From Acidovorax sp. DW039 (GTDB taxonomy: Bacteria; Pseudomonadota; Gammaproteobacteria; Burkholderiales; Burkholderiaceae_C), in the NCBI RefSeq assembly GCF_037101375.1, contig NZ_AP029019.1:4219501-4283500 (forward strand): a DNA stretch of 64,000 nt, in the 5' to 3' direction. The notes beneath the pieces are model-generated. The model saw only the letters and a list, made by a program, of their open reading frames with translations, ran no database searches and was not told the origin of the DNA. The translations under genes and the position numbers were made by a program. Numbering within the stretch: position 1 is the first letter of the stretch; every line of letters starts with the position of its first letter. Shown one piece after another: positions 8,495 to 16,139 of the stretch.

Positions 8495-8962
8495 TCACTT
8501 GACTGGCGGGCGGCACTGACCGCCCTCCGCCATCTCCAGCTTGGCTACGTCCGCCTTGCCTTGCGCTTCAGTCACCTGCTCCAGGTCGGCGCCACCCACC
8601 ATCAAACCTACTTTGATGAACTGGCGAATGAAGTAATTCTTGCCTGACTCAAAAAAGAGTTCGAGCTTGTTGGGAGAGAACTCGGACTCGGTCTCCACGG
8701 TGTGCGTCTTGCCGCCATCGACCTGCGTGTAGAAAAACACATCGGGTGCGCTGGCGCCCACGCAATTGCCGTCAATCCGCAAATCCTTGCTCAGAGCCTT
8801 GCCGAGCACGCTGTTGCGATACAGGTAAACGCCCGATTTGCCTTCGGGAGGCAGCTGAAACTCTTTGGCCTTGGCGGACTGCTCTTTGGAAGCCATATTG
8901 ACCGAAGCGCAGCCAGTCATCAAAACGGAAACGGCCAGCGCGACGTAAATTGATTTTTTCAT
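8495..8962 (-). CDS. Outer-membrane lipoprotein of the DUF2846 type
   Basis: A 155-residue predicted lipoprotein. The signal sequence MKKSIYVALAVSVLMTGC ends in the lipobox LMTGC, so cysteine 18 should be lipidated. The mature part (GVYLYRNSVLGKALSKDLRIDG, FFYTQVDGGKTHTVETESEFSPN, FESGKNYFIRQFIKVGLMVGGADL) matches the small DUF2846 lipoproteins, whose role is unknown. It is monocistronic and converges on the upstream chain across the terminator. Confidence 0.82.
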   Translation of the reverse strand: MKKSIYVALAVSVLMTGCASVNMASKEQSAKAKEFQLPPEGKSGVYLYRNSVLGKALSKDLRIDGNCVGASAPDVFFYTQVDGGKTHTVETESEFSPNKLELFFESGKNYFIRQFIKVGLMVGGADLEQVTEAQGKADVAKLEMAEGGQCRPPVK

Positions 8963-9158
8963 GGTGTAGTGAAGTAATTTGGATCTCCAAGGCCACTGGC
9001 AAGGTGCTCACCCTGCCGCCTCCCGGCCTTGGCCGAAAAATTGTAATGACCGCACGCACGTTGCAACGCCGCCCATGTACGCAGGCGTCAGCCAGTCATC
9101 AGTGTTTTCAGTCGCTCCAGTGACAAGCAGCGCAGGGGTTTGTTTTCAAAATCCCCCC

Positions 9159-9830
9159 ATGGGAACCCTCTACCTCGTGCGCCACGGCCAGGCCTCGTTT
9201 GGCGCTGATGATTACGACGTGCTCAGCCCCCTGGGGCATGAGCAGGCGGTGCGCCTGGGTCAGTACTGGCGCGCGCGGGGCATGCGGTTTGATGCCGTGC
9301 TGACGGGCACGCTGCGCCGCCACACGCAAACCCTGGCAGGCATTGCCGAGGGCCTGCAAACACAACCCGATGTGCTGCAACTGCCGGGCCTCAACGAATA
9401 CGATAGCCATGCGCTGATCAGCGCGATACACCCGCAGCCCCTGGGCCCGGCGGATACCCCTGAGCGCTACCGTGCGCACTTTCGCATCCTGTGCGACGCC
9501 CTGGCGCAGTGGATGGCGGGCGTCATCAGCCCGCAGGGCATGCCGAGCTGGAATGCATTTTCAGCCGGTGTGCGTGCGGCGCTGGACCATGTGCGCCACC
9601 ACCATGCAGGCCAGAACGTGCTGCTGGTCAGCAGCGGCGGCCCCATCTCCACCGCCGTGGGCGAGGTGCTGGGCACGGCCCCCGAGGTGACGATTGCGCT
9701 GAACATGCGTATCCGCAACAGCGCGGTGACGGAGTTTTCGATTGCGCCCAAGCGGCTGATGCTGCAGACGTTCAATACCCTGCCCCACCTCAATGAACCA
9801 GAGCACGCGGCGCTGATCACCCACGCCTGA
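9159..9830 (+). CDS. Histidine phosphatase superfamily protein
   Basis: A 223-residue phosphoglycerate-mutase-like phosphatase. The catalytic RHG motif is at the N-terminus (MGTLYLVRHGQASFG), followed by the arginine-containing GTLRRHTQTL segment, and the second catalytic histidine region is replaced by VLLVSSGGPIST, which has serine where many members have histidine (HGGPI). That substitution may change or abolish phosphatase activity. ATG 9159 is the start that puts the RHG motif at the usual position; the longer upstream frame is not supported. Monocistronic; substrate unknown. Confidence 0.85.
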   Translation: MGTLYLVRHGQASFGADDYDVLSPLGHEQAVRLGQYWRARGMRFDAVLTGTLRRHTQTLAGIAEGLQTQPDVLQLPGLNEYDSHALISAIHPQPLGPADTPERYRAHFRILCDALAQWMAGVISPQGMPSWNAFSAGVRAALDHVRHHHAGQNVLLVSSGGPISTAVGEVLGTAPEVTIALNMRIRNSAVTEFSIAPKRLMLQTFNTLPHLNEPEHAALITHA

Positions 9831-9880
9831 GTCGCTGCGGACAAGTCACAAACGACAAAACCCGCGGCCTCCACGATTCG

Positions 9881-10420
9881 CTACACCGGCCCGCTGCGCC
9901 GCCCACGCCGTGCACCGCCACGCATGCGGTAGGTGCGCGGCAGGTGTTCATGGTCCGCCACCAGCCAGTCGGCGTTGCGCTGCAACTGATCGAGCGCCCG
10001 ATCCAATGCCTCCAGGGCTTCGGCATCCATGCCACGCAGCAGGGCCTGGTTGATGCGCCGCACGGGCGGAAAAAGTGCCTCATACAGCGCATGCCCCTGG
10101 TCTGTCAGGCACAGCCGCGCCTGGCGTTTGTCGCCGGGCAACGGCTCGCGGGTGATCAGCTTTTTGTCCAGCAGCGATGAAATCGCACGCGAGGTACGCG
10201 CCCGGTCCAGCGCCAGGCGCTGCGCCAGCTCTGACGGAGGCAGGTGGGGATGCCGCTGCAGCCACATCAGCACCGCCCATTCGCGCCGGGTAATGCCATG
10301 GCCGCCCTCGCACAGCCGCACCACCAGGCTGCCCGCCGACGCCGTCACCTTGCTCAAGCGGTACAGCAGCAATTCGTTCGCAGATTGGGGATCAATCAGG
10401 GAATGCGATGAGGTTGACAC
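9881..10420 (-). CDS. MarR family transcriptional regulator
   Basis: A 179-residue MarR-type winged-helix regulator (core TRREWAVLMWLQRHPHLPPSELAQRLALDRARTSRAISSL, with wing LITREPLPGDKRQARLCLT). A GTG start at 10420 (STSSHSLIDPQSANELLLYRL) is chosen over a TTG at 10435 because it places the family N-terminus correctly; neither has a good ribosome site. The last 20 residues are arginine/glycine rich. It diverges from the Bug receptor and sulfatase pair and probably controls them, with an acanonical MarR half-site pair in between. Ligand probably an aromatic or sulfated compound, by analogy only. Confidence 0.87.
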   Translation of the reverse strand: MSTSSHSLIDPQSANELLLYRLSKVTASAGSLVVRLCEGGHGITRREWAVLMWLQRHPHLPPSELAQRLALDRARTSRAISSLLDKKLITREPLPGDKRQARLCLTDQGHALYEALFPPVRRINQALLRGMDAEALEALDRALDQLQRNADWLVADHEHLPRTYRMRGGARRGRRSGPV

Positions 10421-10447
10421 GGCTCGGCCCAGCAACAGTTGATTTGA

Positions 10448-10459
10448 ACAATTGATTGT
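10448..10459. promoter_or_regulatory. Candidate MarR box
   Basis: ACAAT-TG-ATTGT, a perfect 5-bp inverted repeat, lies in the 86-bp divergent region between the MarR gene and the Bug receptor gene. A direct repeat TTGATT occurs at 10439 and 10452. Operator role is inferred from position. Confidence 0.45.
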
Positions 10460-10506
10460 CGCGCTCCTAGAGTTGCTCCGTCTGGTAATCCTGTGGAGTC
10501 CTTCTC

Positions 10507-11502
10507 ATGCAAAAACTTCGCCGTCGCACCTGGCTGGCCACCATCGCCAGCGGTCTGTGCCTGTCTACCGCGCTCACTGGTCTCTCCACCACCACGGCGC
10601 ACGCCCAAACCCATGCGGATACGACGCTGCGCATCGTGGTCGGCTACCCGCCCGGTGGCTCCAGCGACCGCGTGGCCCGCATCGTGGCCGACAAGCTGCA
10701 GGCCAAGCTGGGCAGCCCGGTCATCGTGGAGAACAAAACAGGCGCGGGTGGCCGACTTTCGGCCCAATATGTGAAGGCAGCCCCGGCCAACCAGCCTGCG
10801 CTGCTGCTGGCCAACCCCGCCGTGATGGTGGTGGCCCCGCTGGTGTTTCCGGACGCGGGGTACGACGCCGAGCGCGACTTCCGCGCCGTGAGCCATGTGA
10901 ACAGCTACGAGTTTGGCGTAGCCGTGGCCAGCGCCGTGCCGGTGAAGGAGCTGCCCCACCTGCTGGCCTGGTTGCGCGCCAACCCTGCCCAGGCCAACTT
11001 TGGTGTGCCGGCCACCGGCAGCCTGCCGCACTTCTTTGGTCTGATGGTGGGCGATGTCGCCAAGGTGCGCGCCGAAATCGTCGGCTACCGCGGCTCCGCC
11101 CCGCTGACCACCGATCTGATCGGCGGCCAAGTGCCCGTGGCGTTCGACACGTTGGACAGCCTGCTGCCCCAGCACGAGGCGGGCAAGGTACGCGTGCTGG
11201 CCGTATCGAGCGCCAAACGCAGCCCGCTGGCCCCCAATGTTCCCACCTTCAAGGAGGCGGGTCTGGACCTGGTGGCCACGGGCTGGAACACCTTCTTCGC
11301 CCCCGCCAGCATGCCTGCCGCGCAGGTGGAGCGTCTGTCGCAGCTCATCCAGGACGTGATGAAAGACCCCGACACGCGCCGCAAGTTTGAGGCCGCCAAC
11401 ATGGAACCGGTAGCCGCCAGCCGCGTGCAGACCGAGGCGATGCTCAAGGCCTACAAGGCGCAGTGGGCGCCCGTGGTGCAACGCTCAGGCTTCAAGCCTT
11501 GA
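10507..11502 (+). CDS. Bug-family periplasmic solute-binding protein
   Basis: A 331-residue extracytoplasmic receptor of the tripartite tricarboxylate transport (Bug) family, hugely expanded in Bordetella and Comamonadaceae. The signal peptide is RRRTWLATIASGLCL...TTAHA, cleaved near residue 33. Mature landmarks are LRIVVGYPPGGSSDRVAR, VENKTGAGG, YRGSAPLTTDLIGGQVPVAFD, VSSAKRSPLAPNVPTFKEAG and WNTFFAPA. GGAG precedes the ATG. No TctA/TctB membrane genes are nearby, the usual situation for orphan Bug proteins. Twelve bp separate it from the sulfatase gene, so the ligand may be a sulfate ester or its product. Confidence 0.92.
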   Translation: MQKLRRRTWLATIASGLCLSTALTGLSTTTAHAQTHADTTLRIVVGYPPGGSSDRVARIVADKLQAKLGSPVIVENKTGAGGRLSAQYVKAAPANQPALLLANPAVMVVAPLVFPDAGYDAERDFRAVSHVNSYEFGVAVASAVPVKELPHLLAWLRANPAQANFGVPATGSLPHFFGLMVGDVAKVRAEIVGYRGSAPLTTDLIGGQVPVAFDTLDSLLPQHEAGKVRVLAVSSAKRSPLAPNVPTFKEAGLDLVATGWNTFFAPASMPAAQVERLSQLIQDVMKDPDTRRKFEAANMEPVAASRVQTEAMLKAYKAQWAPVVQRSGFKP

Positions 11503-11514
11503 GGAGGGAACGAG

Positions 11515-12849
11515 ATGACACCAGCCTCCCGCCCCAACATCATCTTCATCGTGGCCGATGACCTGGGCTACGCCGACCTGGGCTGCTACGGCGGCCGCAA
11601 CGCAAGCTTTGGCCCCGTCTCGCCCGTGCTCGATGGCCTGGCCGCGCGCGGCCTCAAGCTCACGCAGGGCTACTCCAACTCGCCCGTGTGCTCGCCCACC
11701 CGCTTTGCGCTGATGACTGGCCGCTACCAGTACCGCCTGCGCGGCGCAGCCGAGGAGCCCATCAACAGCAAGAGCCGGGGCAGCACCACGCTGGGCCTGC
11801 CGCCCGAGCACCCCACGCTGCCCTCACTGCTGCGCGATGCGGGCTACCGCACGGCGCTGATGGGCAAGTGGCACCTGGGCTACCCGCCCGCGTTCAGCCC
11901 GCTGCGCTCGGGCTATGACGAGTTCTTCGGCCCCATGTCGGGCGGGGTGGACTACTTCACCCACTGCAGCTCTACCGGCCAGCACGACCTGTACCTGGGC
12001 GACGCCGAGCAGCAGGAAGACGGCTACCTCACCGACCTGATCACCGACCACGGCCTGGACTTTGTGCGCCGCATGGCCAGTGGCGCACGCAGCGGCACGC
12101 CGTTCTTTCTGAGCCTGCACTACACCGCGCCCCACTGGCCGTGGGAAACCCGCGACGACGAGGCGCTGGCGCAGGAGGTGAAGGGCAACCTGTTCCACCT
12201 GCACGGCGGCAACATCGACACCTACCGCCGCATGATCCACCACATGGACGAAGGCATTGGCCGCCTGATGGACCTGTTGCGCGCCGAGGGGCTGGAGCGC
12301 GACACGCTGGTCGTGTTCACCAGCGACAACGGCGGCGAGCGCTTCTCCGACAACTGGCCCCTGGTGGGCGGCAAGATGGACCTGACCGAAGGCGGCATCC
12401 GCGTGCCATGGATTGCGCACTGGCCCGCCGTGATCGCGCCCGGCAGCACCAGCACGCAAACCTGCATGACCATGGACTGGAGCGCCACGATGCTCGACGC
12501 CGCAGGCGCCCCTGCCTCCGCCAGCCATCCGCTGGATGGCCGCTCGCTCATGCCGCTGCTGCGCGATGCCACCTGGCACGACGACCAGCCCCTGTTCTGG
12601 CGCATGAACCACCGGGGCCAGCGCGCCATGCGCCACGGCCCCTGGAAGTACCTGCGCGTGGACGGCCACGACTACCTCTTCAACCTGGAAGACGACGAAC
12701 GCGAACGCGCCAATCTGGCCCCCATCGCCCCCGAGCGGCTGGCGGCCATGGTGCAGGCGTGGGAGGCGTGGGAAGCCACCATGCCGCCTATCCCGGCCGA
12801 TGCTACGGTGAGCCTGGGTTATGGAGTCAAGGACATGCCGCAGCGGTAA
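11515..12849 (+). CDS. Sulfatase (arylsulfatase type, formylglycine-dependent)
   Basis: A 444-residue type I sulfatase. Metal ligands appear as NIIFIVADDLGYADLG (D15, D16); the modification motif CSPTR (59-63) supplies cysteine 59, which would be converted to formylglycine; further hallmarks are GKWHLGY, FFLSLHYTAPHWPW, FTSDNGGERF and the C-terminal WKYLRVDGHDYLFNLEDD. The Cys-type motif requires a formylglycine-generating enzyme elsewhere in the genome. No signal peptide is visible, so hydrolysis is probably cytoplasmic after uptake. GAGGAGGGAACGAG provides a strong ribosome site. Co-transcribed with the Bug receptor and likely controlled by the divergent MarR protein. The released sulfate ester substrate is unknown. 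Confidence 0.92.
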   Translation: MTPASRPNIIFIVADDLGYADLGCYGGRNASFGPVSPVLDGLAARGLKLTQGYSNSPVCSPTRFALMTGRYQYRLRGAAEEPINSKSRGSTTLGLPPEHPTLPSLLRDAGYRTALMGKWHLGYPPAFSPLRSGYDEFFGPMSGGVDYFTHCSSTGQHDLYLGDAEQQEDGYLTDLITDHGLDFVRRMASGARSGTPFFLSLHYTAPHWPWETRDDEALAQEVKGNLFHLHGGNIDTYRRMIHHMDEGIGRLMDLLRAEGLERDTLVVFTSDNGGERFSDNWPLVGGKMDLTEGGIRVPWIAHWPAVIAPGSTSTQTCMTMDWSATMLDAAGAPASASHPLDGRSLMPLLRDATWHDDQPLFWRMNHRGQRAMRHGPWKYLRVDGHDYLFNLEDDERERANLAPIAPERLAAMVQAWEAWEATMPPIPADATVSLGYGVKDMPQR

Positions 12850-12864
12850 CGGGCTGCGTGGCGA

Positions 12865-12882
12865 GCAGGGGCTTGCCCCTGC
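12865..12882. terminator. Hairpin between converging genes
   Basis: A perfect 8-bp stem GCAGGGGC-TT-GCCCCTGC in the 43-bp gap between the sulfatase and cupin genes. There is no T run, so intrinsic termination is uncertain. Confidence 0.45.
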
Positions 12883-12892
12883 AGCCCCCTCA

Positions 12893-13192
12893 TCAAGGCC
12901 GATCCACAATCACCAGCGTGCCCTGGCTGCCCGGGGCTACCCCATGCGCCGTGCCCGCAGGCACGATGACCATCTGGCCGCTGTACACCGATACCGTGTC
13001 ACCACCCACCGTCAGGTGCATGACCCCGTCCAGCACCAGCAAGGCTTCGTCATAGGTGTGCACTTCGTCAGGGTAAGCCTGAGCGTCCATGCGCAGCACC
13101 TTGATGTGGGCACCGGCGGCCTGGCCAAGGATGGTGGATTGCCAAGCCTGGGGCAGCTGGATGGAAGTGAGGAGAAGGTCGTGAAATTGCAT
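12893..13192 (-). CDS. Small cupin-domain protein
   Basis: A 99-residue single cupin barrel: TYDEALLVLDGVMHLTVGGDTVSVYSGQMVIVPAGTAHGVAPGS carries both cupin motifs, with the usual metal ligands partly kept (glutamate in DEALLVLDG, histidine in GTAHGV). It could bind metal or a small ligand; no specific function. It follows the DMT transporter gene by 29 bp on the same strand, so the AraC regulator, transporter and cupin probably form one reverse-strand unit. Confidence 0.8.
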   Translation of the reverse strand: MQFHDLLLTSIQLPQAWQSTILGQAAGAHIKVLRMDAQAYPDEVHTYDEALLVLDGVMHLTVGGDTVSVYSGQMVIVPAGTAHGVAPGSQGTLVIVDRP

Positions 13193-13221
13193 GTTGGCGA
13201 AAGGTTTCTCACAAAAATTGC

Positions 13222-14175
13222 CTAGCCCGCCACAGCACGGGGCCGAATGCGCAATGCCAGCACCACGCCACCCACCAGCAGCGCCACGCCTGCGAGCGTG
13301 AGGTATGCCGGTGCCTCGCCCCGCAACAGGTAGGCATAGAGCAGCGCGGCCAGGGTTTCAAATACGATGAACTGGCCCGCCAGCGCGGTGGGCAGGCGCT
13401 GGCTGGCCTCGTTCCAGCAATGAGTGGCAAGCCAGGAGGTGAGCAGGCCCATGGCCAGCATTAGGCCCGCGAACACCAGCGGGCGCGGCCCCAGGGGCAT
13501 GGGGGTTGGCTGGCTGGCCGTGGCATTCCAGGCCCAGAAGGCGACGTAGCCCAGCCAGGCCATGGGCAGCGTGGCCAGCCCTTGGGCTGTGGCCCATGCG
13601 CGGGGAGAACGGTCGGGGTGCTGCCGCAACCACTGCGCGTTGCGCAGCGGGTACCAGGTCCAGCACACCACGGCCGCCACCGCCAGGGCCACGCCGCTGG
13701 CATAGCGCGCCAGGTCGGTCTGCGGCTGCTGGGCCAGGGCCTGCATTTCCACGTGGTTGACGCAGGCGATACCCGCCAAAATCAATGCCAGGCAGGGCAG
13801 CAAGCGGTGCCAGGGCAAGAGCCCGTCGCGCTGGCGGTGCAGCACATTGGCGCTGATCGCAATCACTACCGGCAGGGTGCCAATCACCATGGTGGGCACC
13901 GGCCCGCCTGCGCGCTGGATGGCGCTGGCCAGCAGCAGGTAGTACAGCAGGTTGCCCACGGCAGAGAGCTTGAGCGCCTCCCACCAGTCGGCTCGGGACA
14001 GCGCCCGCAGCCCGGCCCGGTCCCACCACGCCAGCGGCAGCGCCACCAGACCAAACGCCAAGTAGCGCCCCGCCACCAGCAAGGCGGCTGGATAGTCGGG
14101 CAACAGCAAGGGGCCCACAAACGCCAAGCCCCACATCAGGCCCGCCACCAACGCAAACAACACACCGATTGCCAT
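13222..14175 (-). CDS. EamA/DMT family transporter
   Basis: A 317-residue ten-helix drug/metabolite exporter, starting MAIGVLFALVAGLMWGLAFVGPLLL and containing the family stretch AGGPVPTMVIGTLPVVIAISANVL in helix 4. ATG 14175 is preceded by a GGGGG stretch; an upstream GTG at 14211 is less likely. It lies 69 bp downstream of an AraC regulator, which probably controls it, and 29 bp upstream of a cupin gene. An AraC plus DMT pair is commonly an amino-acid or metabolite efflux system. Substrate unknown. Confidence 0.87.
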   Translation of the reverse strand: MAIGVLFALVAGLMWGLAFVGPLLLPDYPAALLVAGRYLAFGLVALPLAWWDRAGLRALSRADWWEALKLSAVGNLLYYLLLASAIQRAGGPVPTMVIGTLPVVIAISANVLHRQRDGLLPWHRLLPCLALILAGIACVNHVEMQALAQQPQTDLARYASGVALAVAAVVCWTWYPLRNAQWLRQHPDRSPRAWATAQGLATLPMAWLGYVAFWAWNATASQPTPMPLGPRPLVFAGLMLAMGLLTSWLATHCWNEASQRLPTALAGQFIVFETLAALLYAYLLRGEAPAYLTLAGVALLVGGVVLALRIRPRAVAG

Positions 14176-14244
14176 GCACACCCCCAAGATTCTGGGAAGT
14201 GTCACGCACACCGGTGCGGCTGTCTTGTACGAGATTGCTGTGGT

Positions 14245-15114
14245 TCAGGCTGCAGGGCGCAAAGATGTACTGCGAGGGCGGTGGACCTGCCGCTGGTAGC
14301 GTGCGGGAGATACCCCATAACGCTGCACAAACGCACGGCTGAGGTGGGCCTGATCGGCCAGCCCCGCCATGGCGGCCACTTCAGCCGCTGGCACGCCCTG
14401 GGCCAGCCAGCGCTTGGCGGCATGCAGGCGCAGCGCCATCAGCATCTTGTGTGGCGTGACGTGGTACTGCGCCTGAAACTGCCGCAAAAAGTGGAAGCGG
14501 CTCAAGCCCGCCACGGCGGCCAGATCATCCAGCCCCCAAGGCTCGGCCAACGCGGCGCGCATGCAGTCCAGCACCCGGTCAAAGCGGCCTGCCGCCGCCT
14601 CGGTGCCAGAGCCCACGCCTCGGGCATAAGGGCGCAAGGCCGCCACCAGCTGCACCAGCAGCCCATCCATCTCCAGCGCATCGTCCGACTGCCACAGCGC
14701 CCCGAGCAGCCCAGACAAGGCGCGGGAGCGCTTCGGGTCACCATCCACCACGGCGCGGTCAAACCACCATCCGCTCTCGCCAGCGATCTCCGTGAGCGCA
14801 TCGGGGTCCAGGTACAGCATGCGGTAGCCCCAGCCTTCGGGGCACTCCGCCTGGCCGGTGTGCAGCACATCCGGGTTCATCAGCACGATGGAGCCCGGTG
14901 CCGCCAGGTGGTCTGCGCCCCGGTAGCGAAAGCGCTCCACACCTTCCTCGATCACGCCAAAGCCAAAGGCCTGGTGCGTGTGCGGCTCAAACGCATGGTG
15001 CACGATGCGGGCCTGGAACAGCTCCACCCCCGTCCGGTGCGCAGGCATGCGGAACTCGGCCCGGTCGGTGGGGGCTTCGAGGGTGTGGCGGTGGATGGGG
15101 GCGAGGGAGGGCAT
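14245..15114 (-). CDS. AraC family transcriptional regulator
   Basis: A 289-residue regulator with an N-terminal AraC-type cupin sensor (FEPHTHQAFGFGVIEEGVERFRYRG, GSIVLMNPDVLHTGQ) and a C-terminal double helix-turn-helix (WGLDDLAAVAGLSRFHFLRQFQ, then VPAAEVAAMAGLADQAHLSRAF). The sensor type is common among regulators of amino-acid exporters. Start ATG at 15114 gives the usual family length. It is the first gene of the reverse-strand unit with the DMT exporter, and its upstream side is the repeat-filled kilobase. The 783-codon frame running antisense over this gene and its neighbour is not a gene. Confidence 0.88.
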   Translation of the reverse strand: MPSLAPIHRHTLEAPTDRAEFRMPAHRTGVELFQARIVHHAFEPHTHQAFGFGVIEEGVERFRYRGADHLAAPGSIVLMNPDVLHTGQAECPEGWGYRMLYLDPDALTEIAGESGWWFDRAVVDGDPKRSRALSGLLGALWQSDDALEMDGLLVQLVAALRPYARGVGSGTEAAAGRFDRVLDCMRAALAEPWGLDDLAAVAGLSRFHFLRQFQAQYHVTPHKMLMALRLHAAKRWLAQGVPAAEVAAMAGLADQAHLSRAFVQRYGVSPARYQRQVHRPRSTSLRPAA

Positions 15115-15207
15115 GAGGGGCGAGACTTGCTGCGCAGGTGCTTCCGCAAAACGAGGCTCATACGCAGGGGCGCTGGGATTATCGGGCTTCGCTTCAAGGT
15201 GTGGTTG

Positions 15208-16034
15208 CGGGGCTTGCTGGCTGGTCTTGCCGCATGCCTGTGCCCAGGGCAGGAGCCGGGGAGTGCGCCCGGCGGCGCAGTAACTTTCTCTTGTCTCGCC
15301 AAGAGAAAGTCACCAAAGAGAAAGCGACCCCGCTGTCTGCGTCCCCTGCGCTTCGCTCCGGGGCAACCTGCGGTGCTCGCGGGCGGGGTGCGCCGCAGAA
15401 CTCGCTACGCGCTGACGCGCTCCGCTCAAACAACTGCGGCGAGTCAGTTCACGATGCACGTGTGTCCTTCGGCACACGTGCCACCCCGCCCGCTGCGCTC
15501 CTCGGCGCATACAGAGGGGATGGGGAGCGGACATCCATTCGGGCCATTGCTTCGCTCGGCCCGAATTCGCGGGCGCAAGCGCCTCGCGCTGGACGCAGCA
15601 CTGACAGGGTCGAGCGCAGCGACGACCCGAGCGGCTGTTTGGCTGTTTGGCTGTTTGGCTGTTTGGCTGTTTGGCTGTTTGGCTGTTTGGCTGTTTGGCT
15701 GTTCGGCTGTTCGGCTCCCCCCCCTGCTGGCTGCGCCTGCGGCGGTGCGGTTGCGGGGTGAGCATGGGCGTCGAAGCGCCCATGCCTCGTCCTCTAGCTC
15801 GCCGGGGTTGTCCAAGCGGAGCGCCCACGGCGCGCAGCGAGTTCCACGGCGCACCCCGCAACCGCACCGCCGCAGGTTTGCCCCTTCGCAAAGCGAAGGG
15901 GTCGCAGACTGGGGGTCGCCTTTTCTTTGGTGACTATCTTTTGGCGAAGCAAAAGAAAGTTACTGCGCCGCCGGGCGCACTCCCCGGCTCCCGCCCCGGG
16001 CACAGGCATGCGGCAAGATCAGCCAGCAAGCCCC
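15208..16034. repeat. Large inverted repeat flanking a gene-free core
   Basis: Position 15115-16139 holds no credible gene. Its backbone is an inverted repeat: the left arm begins GGGGCTTGCTGGCTGG at 15208 and the right arm ends with the complement at 16034. The arms match over roughly 230 bp, with substitutions and small gaps, through GGCGCAGTAACTTTC, a TCACCAAAGA segment and GGGGTGCGCCG, to about 15440 on the left and 15800 on the right. Each arm contains its own small hairpin with GAGAAAGT or its equivalent. The core holds an 8-bp tandem repeat and a hairpin CACGTGT..ACACGTG near 15460. The reading frames here are artefacts. This may be two members of a dispersed repeat family in opposite orientation or the remains of a mobile element; no transposase is visible. 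Confidence 0.8.
15633..15712. repeat. Octanucleotide tandem repeat, 10 units
   Basis: Eight perfect copies of GGCTGTTT (15633-15696) followed by two copies of GGCTGTTC (15697-15712). It lies in the core of the large inverted repeat and in no recognisable gene. Because 8 is not a multiple of 3, gain or loss of units would shift any frame read through it. Confidence 0.95.
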
Positions 16035-16084
16035 GACTCCGACAAGCTCAGCCCGAACGGTTAACGCAAGCACAGGAAAACACT

Positions 16085-16130
16085 ACAAATTCCATAGCTT
16101 CCCACGCTTATTCCATAAGCGCTAGAGCCC
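16085..16130. repeat. Short dispersed palindromic repeat
   Basis: CATAGCTT..ACGCTTATTCC then ATAAGCGCTAGAGCCC, a clear copy of the dispersed repeat, just downstream of the PepSY gene and beside the large inverted repeat. Confidence 0.65.
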
Positions 16131-16139
16131 CAAAACCCC

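Noticed and set aside
13582..15933. 783-codon forward reading frame across the DMT and AraC genes
   Set aside because: It is antisense to two well-supported genes and then reads the large inverted repeat and its tandem repeat. The protein is low-complexity and shows no family features.
15115..16139. Insertion sequence with a transposase
   Set aside because: Reading frames in the region are short and low-complexity. No DDE or tyrosine transposase motif is seen.
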